Assembly: GCF_030816475.1 (NCBI RefSeq) | Contig: NZ_JAUSXF010000001.1 | Location: 3,100,001-3,164,000 of the forward strand | Origin: Arthrobacter pascens | Lineage (GTDB): Bacteria > Actinomycetota > Actinomycetes > Actinomycetales > Micrococcaceae | Direction: 5' to 3' | Length of the DNA: 64,000 nucleotides | Part shown: positions 8,619 through 19,182 of the stretch, piece after piece | Position numbering within the stretch: position 1 is the stretch's first letter | Layout of the letters: every line of letters starts with the position of its first letter | Translations under genes and position numbers: made by a program | Notes under the pieces: model-generated | Database searches by the model: none | Told to the model about the DNA's origin: nothing | Seen by the model: the letters and a program-made list of their open reading frames with translations, nothing else

Positions 8619-9168
8619 GGGCGTCGTCGTCGGTTTCCGTCCCAAAGTCCAGCTCTTCCCTTAGCTGCCAAATGCCGTTCGCATCGTGCTCGTAAAGTCC
8701 CATGCTAACCACGGGGAACGTGGCCCTGTAGTCCTTAAGGACCGTTTCGGCTTCGTCGAGGCTTTCCGGAGCGACATCATGGGCGATGGTCACGTGGGGG
8801 TGGTAGGAAAAAGGCAGGTCCCGCTCAAGGGGGCCGGTCTGGAGCTTCTCGTGAAGATCCACGCAGGCGCCGAAGCCGTCCTCCACGTTGATGAACACCA
8901 CGGGCGAGACCGGCCGGAACGTTCCGGTTCCGGCGATAGTCACCATGAACGGGGCTTGCTGGCGGGCAACCTCACGGACGTGCGCCCGCGTTGCCTCCCA
9001 ATCCTGGGTGGGCGTGGTGGTGACCAGCGTGATGTGGGCAGGAATAACTGCCGCCATGGGATCCCCAAAGGAAGCGCGCCATCTCTGGAGTTCTTCAGAG
9101 ATGGCAGGCGGGAATCCAAGAATGACGCCTACGCTCATTCCTTCGCTGGCCTTGCGCGAAACCGACAT
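8581..9168 (-). CDS. 2'-5' RNA ligase family (2H phosphoesterase) protein
   Basis: A small cytosolic protein of the 2H phosphoesterase superfamily, judged by its two HxT/Sx motifs, HITL and HVTI, about 85 residues apart. Members hydrolyse or ligate 2',3'-cyclic or 2'-5' phosphodiester bonds; the natural substrate here is unknown. The ATG at 9168 is preferred because GGAG lies 12 bases upstream, inside the trpS tail; the frame is open further upstream to 9222. It directly follows trpS and may be co-transcribed with it. The C-terminal Ala/Asp-rich tail overlaps the next gene. Confidence 0.8.
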   Translation of the reverse strand: MSVSRKASEGMSVGVILGFPPAISEELQRWRASFGDPMAAVIPAHITLVTTTPTQDWEATRAHVREVARQQAPFMVTIAGTGTFRPVSPVVFINVEDGFGACVDLHEKLQTGPLERDLPFSYHPHVTIAHDVAPESLDEAETVLKDYRATFPVVSMGLYEHDANGIWQLREELDFGTETDDDARACAANAAADAD

Positions 9169-9172
9169 CGGG

Positions 9173-10330
<1,158 letters not shown>

Positions 10331-11173
10331 CTAGAGCCGGTAATCCACTACCAGCGGGGCATGATCGGAGAAGCGGGTGTCCCATGAGGCCGCCCGGTCC
10401 ACGACCGCCGAGAGGGCGGCGGAAGCCAGTTCAGGGGTAGCCAGATGGTAGTCGATGCGCCAGCCGGTGTCGTTGTCGAAGGCCTTCCCGCGCTGCGACC
10501 ACCATGTGTAGGGCCCATCGATGTCGCCGGCCAGGCCCCTGTGAACATCCTTCCAGCCGATTTCCTCGCCGAAGAACCGGTCGAAGTACTCGCGTTCCTC
10601 CGGCAGGTGTCCCGCTTTCTTGACGTTTGCCTTCGAGTTTCGGATGTCCAGGGGTGTGTGGGCCACGTTGAGGTCGCCCACCACCAAAGCGTGGTCGCTG
10701 TGCTTCGTCAGTTCCGGCAGGCGCGTGCTCATCACATCGAGGAAACGGAACTTGTCCTCTTGCTTGGCGGTTCCCACCTCACCGGAATGCACGTAGGCGC
10801 TGGCAACGGTCAGTTGAACCCGGTTGCCGGCAGCATCGGTCATCCGGAAATCTGCCTCCACCCAGCGGCCGGCGGTGGCGAAGTAGTCATCGCCAATGCC
10901 GTTACGGGTGTCCAGCGGCTCTTCCCGTGAAGCAATGGCCACGCCTGCGCGGCCCTTGGCCTCTGCCTCAGCGTGCAGGATATGCCAGCCCTCGCCCAGC
11001 AGCTGGCGGACGATCGCGTCAGGCGCCCGGACCTCCTGGAGGCACAGGATATCCACCTCGCGCGGCTCCAGCCAGGCCGCCATTCCGTTCTTGTAGGCAG
11101 CCCGAAGGCCGTTGACGTTGACTGATGCGATGCGAAGGTGGTCCTTCTTCAATGCCGAGCTCACCCGCTCCAC
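10331..11173 (-). CDS. xth: Exodeoxyribonuclease III
   Basis: DNA repair enzyme of the endonuclease/exonuclease/phosphatase fold (AP endonuclease and 3'-5' exonuclease), 280 aa. Motifs of the family are in order: ASVNVNGLRAA, LCLQEVRAPD with the metal-binding Glu, GDLNVAHTPLD, and the catalytic SDHAPLVVDY at the C-terminus. It sits 1 base downstream of the membrane-protein gene at 11175 and just upstream of trpS on the same strand. Confidence 0.94.
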   Translation of the reverse strand: MERVSSALKKDHLRIASVNVNGLRAAYKNGMAAWLEPREVDILCLQEVRAPDAIVRQLLGEGWHILHAEAEAKGRAGVAIASREEPLDTRNGIGDDYFATAGRWVEADFRMTDAAGNRVQLTVASAYVHSGEVGTAKQEDKFRFLDVMSTRLPELTKHSDHALVVGDLNVAHTPLDIRNSKANVKKAGHLPEEREYFDRFFGEEIGWKDVHRGLAGDIDGPYTWWSQRGKAFDNDTGWRIDYHLATPELASAALSAVVDRAASWDTRFSDHAPLVVDYRL

Positions 11174-11174
11174 T

Positions 11175-11744
11175 CTAGTCGATGATGGTTCCGGTGACCG
11201 GCTCTCCGCTTGAGCCCGGGGACTTGATCATGTCCCGGGCATTCGTCGCTGTGATCTCGATCGTTTCCAGGGCACGGTTGATGGTGTCCTGGTTGGCGGC
11301 TGCACCCTTGGCGCGCTCCTGCTCCACCACCCTGAGCTGCACCTGCACGATCTTGAAGGAATGATCCAGCTTGAGGTCGCGGACTTCGTCCGCTTCGGTC
11401 CGCTCGGACACGATGCGGGTGCCGCCATGGTCGGCAGAGGACGACGACGGCGCGCGGCCGGTAGCTGCGTTGAAGGCGTTGTGTGCCTCACTGAGTTTTA
11501 CCCCCGCCTTCTTGGCGGCCTTCTGGATGCTGAACACCACGAAGGCTGCGAGCGCGAGCCACATGGCGGCGATGACCGCAACAACCCAGCCCACGACGTC
11601 GTTCTGGTTGGCTGCGAAGATGACCGCCACGACGAAGGCGATGACGAACAGCATCATTCCCGGCCCGCTGATGCGGAGCATGGAGAATCCGCCCTTGCGA
11701 GGGAAGGAGCCTGATGATGACTTGGAGCTGCCCAGAGATTGCAT
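11175..11744 (-). CDS. Hypothetical membrane protein
   Basis: A 189-aa protein of unknown function. Two transmembrane helices lie at about residues 28-45 and 51-72, after a short Ser-rich N-terminus. They are followed by a hydrophilic region rich in Ser and charged residues with a possible coiled coil (about 125-165). No signal peptide or enzyme motif was seen. Its stop is 1 base from the xth start, so it probably heads the xth-trpS transcription unit. Confidence 0.75.
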   Translation of the reverse strand: MQSLGSSKSSSGSFPRKGGFSMLRISGPGMMLFVIAFVVAVIFAANQNDVVGWVVAVIAAMWLALAAFVVFSIQKAAKKAGVKLSEAHNAFNAATGRAPSSSSADHGGTRIVSERTEADEVRDLKLDHSFKIVQVQLRVVEQERAKGAAANQDTINRALETIEITATNARDMIKSPGSSGEPVTGTIID

Positions 11745-11805
11745 GACGCTATTGTCTCAAATGCCGCGGCCGGCCAAGCACCCTTCCACCCCCGGCGAAC
11801 ACCTC

Positions 11806-11873
11806 CCCCAAGTAAGTATCAGCAGGTGTCGTTCTGGGCGCCCAAAACGGCACCTGCTGCTACTCAGTTGGGG
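11806..11873. repeat. Palindromic repeat, copy 1
   Basis: A near-perfect 68-bp palindrome centred on GGGCGCCC (11836-11843). The two arms differ at about five positions and contain CAGCAGGTG. It starts 11 bases behind the stop of the ABC permease gene and lies upstream of the next gene on the same strand. Two further full copies occur at 48984 and 50040 and a half copy at 21004. It may act as a terminator or mRNA 3'-end structure. Confidence 0.85.
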
Positions 11874-11884
11874 AACCCGCGTGC

Positions 11885-12718
11885 TTACTTGAGGAAGAGC
11901 TTCCGCAGCCTCACTGTAGTCAGCAGCATCCCCAGCACGGTCATCAGCAGGTAGTAGCCAATGTGGACGCCCGTGGCGGCTGTGAACGTGCCAACGCTGA
12001 TCTGGCGCATCAGTTCCACCCCGTGCCACAGCGGCATGGCCTGGATGAGCCACTGAATGTACTGGGGGTAGACACTGAGCGGGTAGAACGTGGCGCTGAA
12101 CAGGAACATGGGCATCATGATGAAGTTGATCCAGTCCATCTGCTGGAACGTCTTCAGGAAGCTGGTGATGCCCATCCCCAGGCTGGCGAAGCCGAAGGCG
12201 ATCAGCACCGAAGCCGGAATCATCAGGATGGCCCACGGCGTGGTGATCAGCCCCATCAGTCCCATGACCGCGGTGAATCCGGTGGCGTAAAGCAGCCCTC
12301 GCAGGAGCGCCAGGAAGATCTCCCCCAAGGCAACGTCAAGCGGACCAAGAGACGTGTAGAGCATGCCCTGGTAGAGCTTCGCGAAGGTCATCTTGAAAAA
12401 GACGTTCCACGTGGAATCGTAGACGGCGCCGTTCATGGCAGAGACGGCCAACAGCGCAGGGGCAATGTAAGCCGCGTAGCTGATCTCACCGCCGCCGGGG
12501 CCGCGGACCGTGCCCACGATGGCGCCCAGTCCTACTCCCATGGAGATCAGGAACAACACGGGCTCGAAGAAGCCGGAGAGCATCACCATCCAGTTGGTGC
12601 TCTTCGTGGCCATGAGGCCGCGTGCGATCACGGCCCTGGCATTCCGGGAGTACAGGGGCCCGAACGTCCTGTTCCGGGCTTCCTCCGTGACACTGTGCCC
12701 TCCGGTAAGGACGCTCAT
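11885..12718 (-). CDS. ABC-2 type transporter permease (second subunit)
   Basis: Membrane subunit (277 aa, about six helices) of an ABC-2/DrrB/NodJ-type exporter. Helices are evident from FFEPVLFLISMGVGLG onward, and the C-terminal FPLSVYPQYIQWLIQAMP segment is typical of ABC-2 permeases. The ATG at 12718 overlaps the TGA of the upstream permease by 4 bases (ATGA), which fixes the start; the frame is open much further upstream but that part is antisense-like noise. With the permease and ATPase genes upstream it forms one exporter operon. The substrate (drug, lipid or polysaccharide) is unknown. Confidence 0.9.
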   Translation of the reverse strand: MSVLTGGHSVTEEARNRTFGPLYSRNARAVIARGLMATKSTNWMVMLSGFFEPVLFLISMGVGLGAIVGTVRGPGGGEISYAAYIAPALLAVSAMNGAVYDSTWNVFFKMTFAKLYQGMLYTSLGPLDVALGEIFLALLRGLLYATGFTAVMGLMGLITTPWAILMIPASVLIAFGFASLGMGITSFLKTFQQMDWINFIMMPMFLFSATFYPLSVYPQYIQWLIQAMPLWHGVELMRQISVGTFTAATGVHIGYYLLMTVLGMLLTTVRLRKLFLK

Positions 12719-13566
12719 TGTCCCATCCTTTTCACGAACTGCCGCTTGGTGAGCTTCCATCCCACGACGGCGAGCGCCAGCAGTACGACGATGTGCACGA
12801 CGGTCAGCAGAAGCGGCTCCTGGTACCCGTAGCTGAAGACCCGGCCGAGCTCCGTGCCGTGCCAGATGGGCGAGATCCAGCCGATCCAGCGGACGGCCAA
12901 CGGCAGGCTGTCCAGCGGGAAGAACGTTCCGGAGAACAGGAAGAACGGCATGACGATGAACCGCATCACCAGCGCGAACTGCCCCTTGTCCTCCGTGATC
13001 GACGCGGAGTAGGCCATCAACGGCAGCCCAAAAGAGAGACCGGCCGCGGTCGCCACCAGGATGCCCACCCACCCCCAGCCGCCGGGCGAGGCACCGAATA
13101 GCGCCACCGCCACGAAGTAGATGGCCGACTGCACCAGCAAGCGCACCGTCACCGCGATGATGTGCCCGGCGGCGATCTGCTCCGGCGTCAGTGGTGAGGC
13201 GTGCGGTCCGTAGTAGGTTCGGCGCCACTTGAAGCCGCCCATGACCGGGAAAGTGAACTCATTGGCTGCCGTCATAACGGCGGCAGATACCAGGAGTGCC
13301 GGGGCGATGAAGGCCAGGTAGCTGACACCGCCGAAGGCTGCTGCGCCCTCGGCGTCGACCAGCGTGGCGAGTCCCACCCCCATCGCGAACAGGTAAGCCA
13401 CCGGCTGCCCCACGCTGTACATCAGGATGGAAAAGGCGTAGCCCTTCATGACCCGGAGTACCTGCTCGGCAAAGTAGAAGGCCCCCCACCGCCGGGCCCT
13501 GGCCGCTGAGGTTTCCGGGCCGTGCGCACGGCCTGCTTTTGCCGTCAACGCTGCTGTTTCACTCAA
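12715..13566 (-). CDS. ABC-2 type transporter permease (first subunit)
   Basis: A 283-aa membrane protein of the ABC-2 family with about six helices. It contains the family-like segments FAMGVGLATLVD and FSGTFFPLDSLPLAVRWI. It overlaps the end of the ATPase gene by 8 bases and the next permease by 4, so all three are translationally coupled. It would form a heterodimeric channel with the 11885-12718 product. The N-terminal 25 residues are Ala/Arg-rich and cytoplasmic. Confidence 0.9.
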   Translation of the reverse strand: MSETAALTAKAGRAHGPETSAARARRWGAFYFAEQVLRVMKGYAFSILMYSVGQPVAYLFAMGVGLATLVDAEGAAAFGGVSYLAFIAPALLVSAAVMTAANEFTFPVMGGFKWRRTYYGPHASPLTPEQIAAGHIIAVTVRLLVQSAIYFVAVALFGASPGGWGWVGILVATAAGLSFGLPLMAYSASITEDKGQFALVMRFIVMPFFLFSGTFFPLDSLPLAVRWIGWISPIWHGTELGRVFSYGYQEPLLLTVVHIVVLLALAVVGWKLTKRQFVKRMGQ

Positions 13567-14536
13567 CGAGGCTCCTGCCAGTCAGCCGGAGGAAAACGTC
13601 CTCCAGAGAGGACCTGCGCACCAGCGATGTCAGTGGCCGCAGGCCGCGCGAGGAGATCTGCTCAAGGGCTGCCTCGCCGTCGTGCGTGTAGATCAGTACC
13701 CTGTCAGGAAGGGCCTCAAGCCGTTCGCCGATTCCGCGCAGCTCAGGTCCGATGGTGGCGTTGCGTTCCGAGCCGAACCTCAGCTCCAGGACTTCGCGGG
13801 TGGAGTATTGCCTGATCAGCTCGGCCGGCGAGCCTTCCGCCATGATCCTGCCCTTGTCAACGACGATAAGCCTGTCGCACAGTTGCTCGGCCTCGTCCAT
13901 GTAGTGGGTGGTGAGGATCAGCGTGACGCCCTGTTCCTTGAGCCTGAACAGCCTGTCCCAGAGAATGTGCCGGGCCTGCGGGTCCAGCCCGGTGGTGGGC
14001 TCGTCCAGCAGCAGGATGCGGGGTTCGTTGATGAGCGAGCGGGCAATGGTCAGGCGCCGTTTCATGCCGCCTGAGAGGGCATCGACCTTGGACTTCGCCT
14101 TGTCAGTCAGCTGCGCAAACTCGAGCAGCTCGTCTGCTTTGGGCCTGAGGTAGCTCATCGGCAGGCCGAAGTAGCGCCCGTAGACCAGCAGGTTGTCCCG
14201 CACCCTGAGTTCCTCATCCAGGTTGTCCTGCTGCGGAACCACTCCCAGGTGGGCCCGGACCTCAGGACCGTTGCTGTCCGGGTCCAGGCCCATGATTCTG
14301 AGGGTTCCGGAGGTGCGCTGGGTGACCCCGCCGATCATCTTCATGGTGGTGGACTTGCCCGCCCCGTTGGGACCGAGCAGCCCGAAGGATTCCCCCGCGC
14401 GGACGCTGAAGGAAATCCCGTCGACGGCGGCAACATCGCCGTAGCGCTTGGTCAGGCCCTGCGCCGAGATCACGCTCTGCTGCTTGTTCTGGCTGGCGGC
14501 GGATGTGTTGGAGGACACGATCGCTTCATTGTGCAC
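13559..14536 (-). CDS. ABC exporter ATP-binding protein (DrrA/NodI-like)
   Basis: ATPase subunit (325 aa) of the three-gene exporter. Walker A is GPNGAGKST, the signature is LSGGMKRRL, Walker B is ILLLDEPTTGLD, and the switch histidine is in LTTHYMDEAE. The C-terminal approximately 90 residues after the nucleotide-binding domain match the extension found in DrrA/NodI-type ATPases. It is the first gene of the operon; a 12-bp palindrome lies 45 bases upstream. Such exporters often serve drug or lipid-linked substrates, but none is indicated here. Confidence 0.92.
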   Translation of the reverse strand: MHNEAIVSSNTSAASQNKQQSVISAQGLTKRYGDVAAVDGISFSVRAGESFGLLGPNGAGKSTTMKMIGGVTQRTSGTLRIMGLDPDSNGPEVRAHLGVVPQQDNLDEELRVRDNLLVYGRYFGLPMSYLRPKADELLEFAQLTDKAKSKVDALSGGMKRRLTIARSLINEPRILLLDEPTTGLDPQARHILWDRLFRLKEQGVTLILTTHYMDEAEQLCDRLIVVDKGRIMAEGSPAELIRQYSTREVLELRFGSERNATIGPELRGIGERLEALPDRVLIYTHDGEAALEQISSRGLRPLTSLVRRSSLEDVFLRLTGRSLVE

Positions 14537-14580
14537 CTCAGCAGACTAATAGAGCATTACCCCCAGCGGAAGGGGTAACC

Positions 14581-14592
14581 GTGAACGTTCAC
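14581..14592. promoter_or_regulatory. Perfect 12-bp palindrome, candidate operator of the ABC exporter
   Basis: GTGAACGTTCAC lies about 45 bases upstream of the exporter ATPase start. Short perfect dyads of this kind are typical of TetR- or MarR-type repressor sites, which often control exporter operons. No such regulator gene lies next to it, so this is inference from symmetry and position only. Confidence 0.4.
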
Positions 14593-14620
14593 AAACGGGG
14601 CGGCAAAGTGCCGGCACCCG

Positions 14621-14923
14621 TTAGCGAAGCTGGTCTGAGCGCAGCACTTCCAGCCGCTGCCTGAACTCTGTCTCGTCAATCTCACCGCGGGCGTACCGTT
14701 CCCGGAGGACCCCTTCACCTCCCTGCGCGGCAGCCCACCGACGGTTCCTGCGCCATGCCCGGCGCCCGATGAAAATGAGCAGCCCGATGACCAGGATCCA
14801 GAACAGGGGGAACAACAGGAACAGCGGCCAGTAGGCCCCGTCCCCCCAAGGTCCATGGGCGGCGACGCCGGCCGGCACCTGCGCGGCCGCGGTACCGATG
14901 ACGGTGCTCAATGATGTCAACAT
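14621..14923 (-). CDS. SHOCT domain-containing membrane protein
   Basis: A 100-aa protein with one transmembrane helix (about residues 36-58, WPLFLLFPLFWILVIGLL). Its C-terminal SHOCT domain is VLRERYARGEIDETEFRQRL, a short helical motif common at protein ends and of unclear biochemical role. The ATG at 14923 has GGAG 8 bases upstream; the longer frame to 15130 is low-complexity Pro/Gly and rejected. It follows the two-component genes on the same strand. Confidence 0.82.
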   Translation of the reverse strand: MLTSLSTVIGTAAAQVPAGVAAHGPWGDGAYWPLFLLFPLFWILVIGLLIFIGRRAWRRNRRWAAAQGGEGVLRERYARGEIDETEFRQRLEVLRSDQLR

Positions 14924-15056
14924 GTCAGCTCCAAACTCTCGACAAGCCGTATCTCGGCTCTGCTTCCAGTGTGGTTCGGGCCCGCATTGGGGGCGTCCGC
15001 CGCCGGGAGGCACTTCGGGCGGCGGACCTACTCCCCCGGGAGGCGATGCAGCCCGG

Positions 15057-15722
15057 TCAGCTGCTCCAGCCGGGCCTGACCAGGCCGGACTCGTAGGCCA
15101 GCACCACCAGTTGCGCCCGGTCCCGGACAAGCAGCTTGGTCATGATGCGTGAGACGTGCGTCTTGGCTGTCAGCGGGGTGATGAACAGCCGTTCGGCGAT
15201 CTCGGCGTTGTTCAGGCCTTCGCCCACGAGCTGCAGGACCTCGCGTTCGCGGTCAGTGATCTGATCCAGAGAGGCCGGCGGCTTGGCTGCCCGGGACTGC
15301 ACGGCCAGCTGGGCCATGATGCGGCGGGTCACCGACGGCGAGAGGAGGGCGTCGCCGTCGTGCACCACCCGGACAGCCCGAAGCAGTTCCTCCGGTTCGG
15401 TGTCCTTGACCAGGAAGCCCGCGGCGCCGGCCCGGACGGCCTCGCTGATGTACTCATCCAATTCGAAGGTGGTCAGGATGATTACCCGCGTGCCGCGCAG
15501 CCCCGGGTCGGCCAGGATCTTCCGGGTGGCGTCCAGTCCGTCCCCCTGCGGCATCCGGATGTCCATCAGGACGATGTCCGGCCGTTCCCGGTCGGCCAGC
15601 ATCACCGCGTCGGCGCCCGTGCCGCATTCGGCCACCACTACCATGTCGGGTTCAGCGTTCAGGAGGGCACGGAATCCTGCCCGGATGAGGGCCTGGTCGT
15701 CGGCCAGCAGGATGCGGATCAT
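15057..15722 (-). CDS. Two-component response regulator, NarL/LuxR type
   Basis: A 221-aa DNA-binding response regulator. The receiver domain has the acidic pair ADD near the N-terminus, the phosphoacceptor Asp54 (VLMDIRMPQGDG) and the conserved Lys in FLVKDTEPEE. The C-terminal LuxR helix-turn-helix is ITDREREVLQLVGEGLNNAE onward. The ATG at 15722 overlaps the kinase TGA by 4 bases, so it is translated with its cognate sensor. Target genes are not known; the neighbouring exporter or SHOCT gene are candidates. Confidence 0.94.
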   Translation of the reverse strand: MIRILLADDQALIRAGFRALLNAEPDMVVVAECGTGADAVMLADRERPDIVLMDIRMPQGDGLDATRKILADPGLRGTRVIILTTFELDEYISEAVRAGAAGFLVKDTEPEELLRAVRVVHDGDALLSPSVTRRIMAQLAVQSRAAKPPASLDQITDREREVLQLVGEGLNNAEIAERLFITPLTAKTHVSRIMTKLLVRDRAQLVVLAYESGLVRPGWSS

Positions 15723-16861
15723 GACGCCGCCCGGCCGGCAGCCTGGAACTCCAGCGGCAGCATCGCACGCACGCGCCAGCCCGGATCGAGGGCGATGGTA
15801 TCCAGTGTGCCGCCCAGCCTGGCCGCCCGTTCCCGCATGCCCTTCACGCCGTTTCCTTCGGGTTTCCCGGCGGCCCCGCCGCCGTCGTCGTCGATGCTGA
15901 CCGTCAACCTGCCACCCGCGCTCCCCGGTTCCCACCCGACCACGACGGCGGCCTTCCGCGCACCGGCGTGCCGCACCACATTGGTCAGGGCCTCCTGGAC
16001 GATCCGGTACACGGTCTCCTGTATAGCGTCCGGAAGGTCCTGTGGGGCGTCAATGTCCATCCGTACGGTGAGCCCTGCACGCCGGGCGTTATCCGCCAGT
16101 TCCGGCAGGCGGGCAAGGCTTGGTCCGGCTGCCGGGGCCAGCGGAGCGTCGTCGCGGAGCACGCCCAGAAGCTGACGGACCCCATCGAGGGACTCCTTGC
16201 TCGCGGACTTGATGGCCTCCAGTGCGGGACGGAACTGGTCCGGGTCCCTGTCCCCCAGGTGCAGTGCCACCGAGGCGCGGACGTTGATCATGGACAGGGA
16301 ATGGGCCACCACGTCGTGGATGTCGCGTGCGAGCGTGAGGCGGTATTCGTCGCGGGCTGCCTGCTCCCGGGCCTCGCGCTGCCTGTGCCGTTCGGCCACG
16401 CGCTCGCCGCGCAGCCGGATGCCCTCGCCCAGGAGGACCAGAATGGCCAGCCATGAGGTGCCGGCGAGTGCCCGGACAAGGGACGCATCATCACCGGCCG
16501 CCAGGGACATGGCAATCAGCACGGCGGCGCACGCTCCCACTACCATCCATGTCTGCCAGCGCTTGCCTGCCGCGGCCGAGAACACGATGGCCAGGGCCAG
16601 GGAGAGAAAAACCGGTCCCCATGCGTAGCCCAGCGCCAGATAGGCCGCAACGGCGGCAGCCGCTACCGGGAGCATGAGCAGCGGGGCGCGTCGGCGCAGC
16701 GACAACGTGGCAGGCCCGAGCAGGAGGAGGGCGAACGCGAGGACGTCCAGCGGACGGTGATCCGGCTGCCTGGCAGAGGCAAAGACGGTGCCCGCCACCT
16801 GGATCACTGCCACCACCGCCACGATGACAACAGTGGGCGGTCCCCGGAAACGGTGCTGCAT
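15719..16861 (-). CDS. Two-component sensor histidine kinase (HisKA_3 family)
   Basis: A 380-aa sensor kinase. The N-terminal half has about five or six transmembrane helices and little extracytoplasmic sequence, as in sensors of membrane stress. The dimerisation/phosphoacceptor motif is RDIHDVVAHSLSMI with His182, followed by a HATPase domain including VYRIVQEALTNVVRHAGA and DDDGGG. The gene pairs with the response regulator through a 4-base overlap. The signal is unknown. Confidence 0.94.
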   Translation of the reverse strand: MQHRFRGPPTVVIVAVVAVIQVAGTVFASARQPDHRPLDVLAFALLLLGPATLSLRRRAPLLMLPVAAAAVAAYLALGYAWGPVFLSLALAIVFSAAAGKRWQTWMVVGACAAVLIAMSLAAGDDASLVRALAGTSWLAILVLLGEGIRLRGERVAERHRQREAREQAARDEYRLTLARDIHDVVAHSLSMINVRASVALHLGDRDPDQFRPALEAIKSASKESLDGVRQLLGVLRDDAPLAPAAGPSLARLPELADNARRAGLTVRMDIDAPQDLPDAIQETVYRIVQEALTNVVRHAGARKAAVVVGWEPGSAGGRLTVSIDDDGGGAAGKPEGNGVKGMRERAARLGGTLDTIALDPGWRVRAMLPLEFQAAGRAAS

Positions 16862-16911
16862 AATCCGAGCCTAGCCTCCGAGTGACTGGTTATCGTCCGC
16901 TTAACGGCGTA

Positions 16912-16941
16912 GGGCGCCTACTCCGGCTGGAGTAGGCGCCC
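16912..16941 (-). terminator. Stem-loop after folD
   Basis: A perfect 13-bp stem (16912-16924 with 16929-16941) and a 4-base loop, 22 bases behind the folD stop. There is no clear U-run on either side, so it may terminate weakly or just protect the mRNA end. It also separates the glyA-folD unit from the sensor kinase gene. Confidence 0.6.
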
Positions 16942-16963
16942 TTGCTGGCGGCGGGAGGCGAAA

Positions 16964-17875
16964 TCAGGCGACGCCGGAGGTGCTGCCCGCTGCCAGCTGG
17001 CGTTCAGCTGCTTCCACGACATTGGTCATGAGCAGCGCCACGGTCATGGGGCCGACACCACCGGGGTTCGGCGAAATCCAGCCGGCAACCTCGGCAGCGG
17101 CGGGCTCAATATCGCCGTGGACCCTGCTTTTGCCGGTCTCCGGGTCGGTTTCACGGGTGACGCCGACGTCGAGCACTGCCGCGCCCGGCTTCACGTCAGC
17201 GGCCTTGACGATGTGCTTGGCACCCGCCGCGCCCACGATGACGTCAGCCTGCCGCAGCAGCTCCGAGAGGTTCTTCGTCCCGGTGTGCGTCAGGGTCACG
17301 GTGGCGTTCACGGCCCGCCGCGTCAGCAGCAGACCGATCGAGCGGCCAATCGTGACACCTCGGCCGACCACCACGACGTGCTTGCCCGCGAGGCTGTAGC
17401 CGTTGCGCTCCAGGAGCTCAATGACACCGCGGGGCGTGCACGGCAGCGGCGAGGTGATCTCGCCGTTGACGTTCAGTACCAGCCGGCCAAGGTTGGTCGG
17501 GTGCAGGCCGTCGGCGTCCTTGGCGGGGTCGATCCGCTCAAGGATTGCGTCGGTGTCCAGGTGCTTGGGCAGCGGCAGCTGCACGATGTACCCATGGCAG
17601 TCAGGGTCCGCATTGAGTTCATCAATGAGGGCCTCAATCTGCGCCTGCGTGGCATCCGCCGGAAGCTCACGCTGGATCGAGTTCATCCCGATCTCCACGG
17701 ACTGCTTGTGCTTCATGGACACATACAGCTGCGAGGCAGGGTCCGCACCCACGAGCACCGTGGCAATGCCAGGAGTGACCCCGCGGGCCTTCAGGGCCGC
17801 AACACGCTCAGCCAGCTCGGATTTGATGGCGGCAGCTGCTGCCTTGCCGTCAAGGATCTTCGCGGTCTGGGTCAT
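16964..17875 (-). CDS. folD: Bifunctional methylene-THF dehydrogenase/methenyl-THF cyclohydrolase
   Basis: FolD (303 aa) interconverts 5,10-methylene-THF and 10-formyl-THF, supplying formyl groups for purine synthesis. Family motifs are [14 protein letters not shown] with the catalytic Lys, [10 protein letters not shown], the nucleotide-binding [13 protein letters not shown] and the C-terminal [15 protein letters not shown]. The ATG at 17875 fits homologue N-termini; a GTG at 17890 overlapping the glyA tail is possible and would add five residues. It follows glyA directly, so both are expected to be under the ZTP riboswitch. Confidence 0.95.
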   Translation of the reverse strand: MTQTAKILDGKAAAAAIKSELAERVAALKARGVTPGIATVLVGADPASQLYVSMKHKQSVEIGMNSIQRELPADATQAQIEALIDELNADPDCHGYIVQLPLPKHLDTDAILERIDPAKDADGLHPTNLGRLVLNVNGEITSPLPCTPRGVIELLERNGYSLAGKHVVVVGRGVTIGRSIGLLLTRRAVNATVTLTHTGTKNLSELLRQADVIVGAAGAKHIVKAADVKPGAAVLDVGVTRETDPETGKSRVHGDIEPAAAEVAGWISPNPGGVGPMTVALLMTNVVEAAERQLAAGSTSGVA

Positions 17876-17883
17876 GGACGGGT

Positions 17884-19182
17884 TTACCACTGCTCGTGCT
17901 GCGGGTACAGCGGGAAGTCCGCCGCGAGCTTGTCGACGCGGACCTGCAGGGACTCCACGTCAGTGGCGGAGCCGGCCTTCAGCGCGGTGGCGATGATGTC
18001 AGCCACTTCGGTGAATTCCTCGGCGCCGAAACCGCGGGTTGCAAGGGCCGGGGTGCCGATGCGCAGCCCGGAGGTGACCATCGGCGGGCGGGGGTCGAAC
18101 GGCACCGCATTGCGGTTGACGGTGATGCCTACGGAGTGCAGGAGGTCCTCTGCCTGCTGGCCGTCCAGCTGGGAGTTGCGCAGGTCCACGAGCACCAGGT
18201 GCACGTCAGTGCCGCCGGTGAGGACGGACACGCCTGCCTCGGCGACGTCGGCCTGGTTGAGGCGGTCGGCAATGATCTTGGCGCCTTCCAGGACACGCTC
18301 CTGGCGCTCCTTGAATTCAGCGGTGCCGGCGATCTTGAAGGCCACGGCCTTGGCGGCGATGACGTGCATCAGCGGGCCGCCCTGCTGGCCCGGGAACACG
18401 TTGGAGTTCAGTTTCTTGGCCCACTCCTGCTTGGCCAGGATCACGCCCGAGCGCGGACCCGCGAGGGTCTTGTGCACGGTGGAGGTGACGACGTCGGAGT
18501 GCGGCACCGGGCTCGGGTGCAGGCCTGCTGCCACGAGTCCGGCGAAGTGCGCCATGTCGGTCCAGAGCAGTGCGCCCACTTCATCGGCAATGGAGCGGAA
18601 GGCTGCGAAGTCCAGGTGGCGGGGGTACGCGGACCAGCCGGCGATGATGACCTGCGGCTTCTCGGCGATGGCCTGCTCGCGCAGCTTGTCCATGTCCACC
18701 CGGAAGTTGTCCGGCTCAACCTGGTACGCGGCGACCTGGTACAGCTTGCCTGAGAAGTTGAGCTTCATGCCGTGGGTCAGGTGGCCGCCGTGGGCCAGGG
18801 ACAGGCCCAGGATCTTGTCGCCCGGAGTGATCATGGCCGAGAGGGCCGCGGCGTTGGCCTGGGCACCGGAGTGCGGCTGGACGTTGGCGTACTCGGCGCC
18901 GAACAGTTCCTTGACGCGGTCGATGGCAAGCTGCTCCGCGACGTCCACGTATTCGCAGCCGCCGTAGTAGCGGCGGCCCGGGTAGCCCTCGGCGTACTTG
19001 TTGGTCAGGACCGAGCCCTGGGCTTCCATCACGGCCCGGGGGGCGAAGTTTTCGGAAGCAATCATTTCCAGGGTGCCGCGCTGGCGGCCAAGTTCCTGGT
19101 CGAGGACTGCGGCGATTTCGGGGTCCAGCTCTGCCAGCGACTGGTTGCTGACGGCGGCTGTGGTGGTGGCGGTAGTAGTCAC
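17884..19182 (-). CDS. glyA: Serine hydroxymethyltransferase
   Basis: PLP enzyme (432 aa) that converts serine and THF to glycine and methylene-THF. The PLP-lysine motif is [13 protein letters not shown], with [11 protein letters not shown] and the substrate-binding [12 protein letters not shown] upstream. Translation starts at GTG 19182 with AGGAG 7 bases before it; the first dozen residues are a Thr/Ala-rich extension. It is the first gene of the glyA-folD unit, with a ZTP riboswitch in its long leader. Confidence 0.96.
   Translation of the reverse strand: MTTTATTTAAVSNQSLAELDPEIAAVLDQELGRQRGTLEMIASENFAPRAVMEAQGSVLTNKYAEGYPGRRYYGGCEYVDVAEQLAIDRVKELFGAEYANVQPHSGAQANAAALSAMITPGDKILGLSLAHGGHLTHGMKLNFSGKLYQVAAYQVEPDNFRVDMDKLREQAIAEKPQVIIAGWSAYPRHLDFAAFRSIADEVGALLWTDMAHFAGLVAAGLHPSPVPHSDVVTSTVHKTLAGPRSGVILAKQEWAKKLNSNVFPGQQGGPLMHVIAAKAVAFKIAGTAEFKERQERVLEGAKIIADRLNQADVAEAGVSVLTGGTDVHLVLVDLRNSQLDGQQAEDLLHSVGITVNRNAVPFDPRPPMVTSGLRIGTPALATRGFGAEEFTEVADIIATALKAGSATDVESLQVRVDKLAADFPLYPQHEQW

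Noticed and set aside
12715..13228. N-terminal extension of the second ABC permease to 13228
   Set aside because: The extra frame is antisense-like noise inside the other permease; the ATGA overlap at 12718 gives a normal-length protein.
17117..18967. 616-codon plus-strand frame opposite folD and glyA
   Set aside because: Antisense to two clear enzyme genes; no protein-like features.
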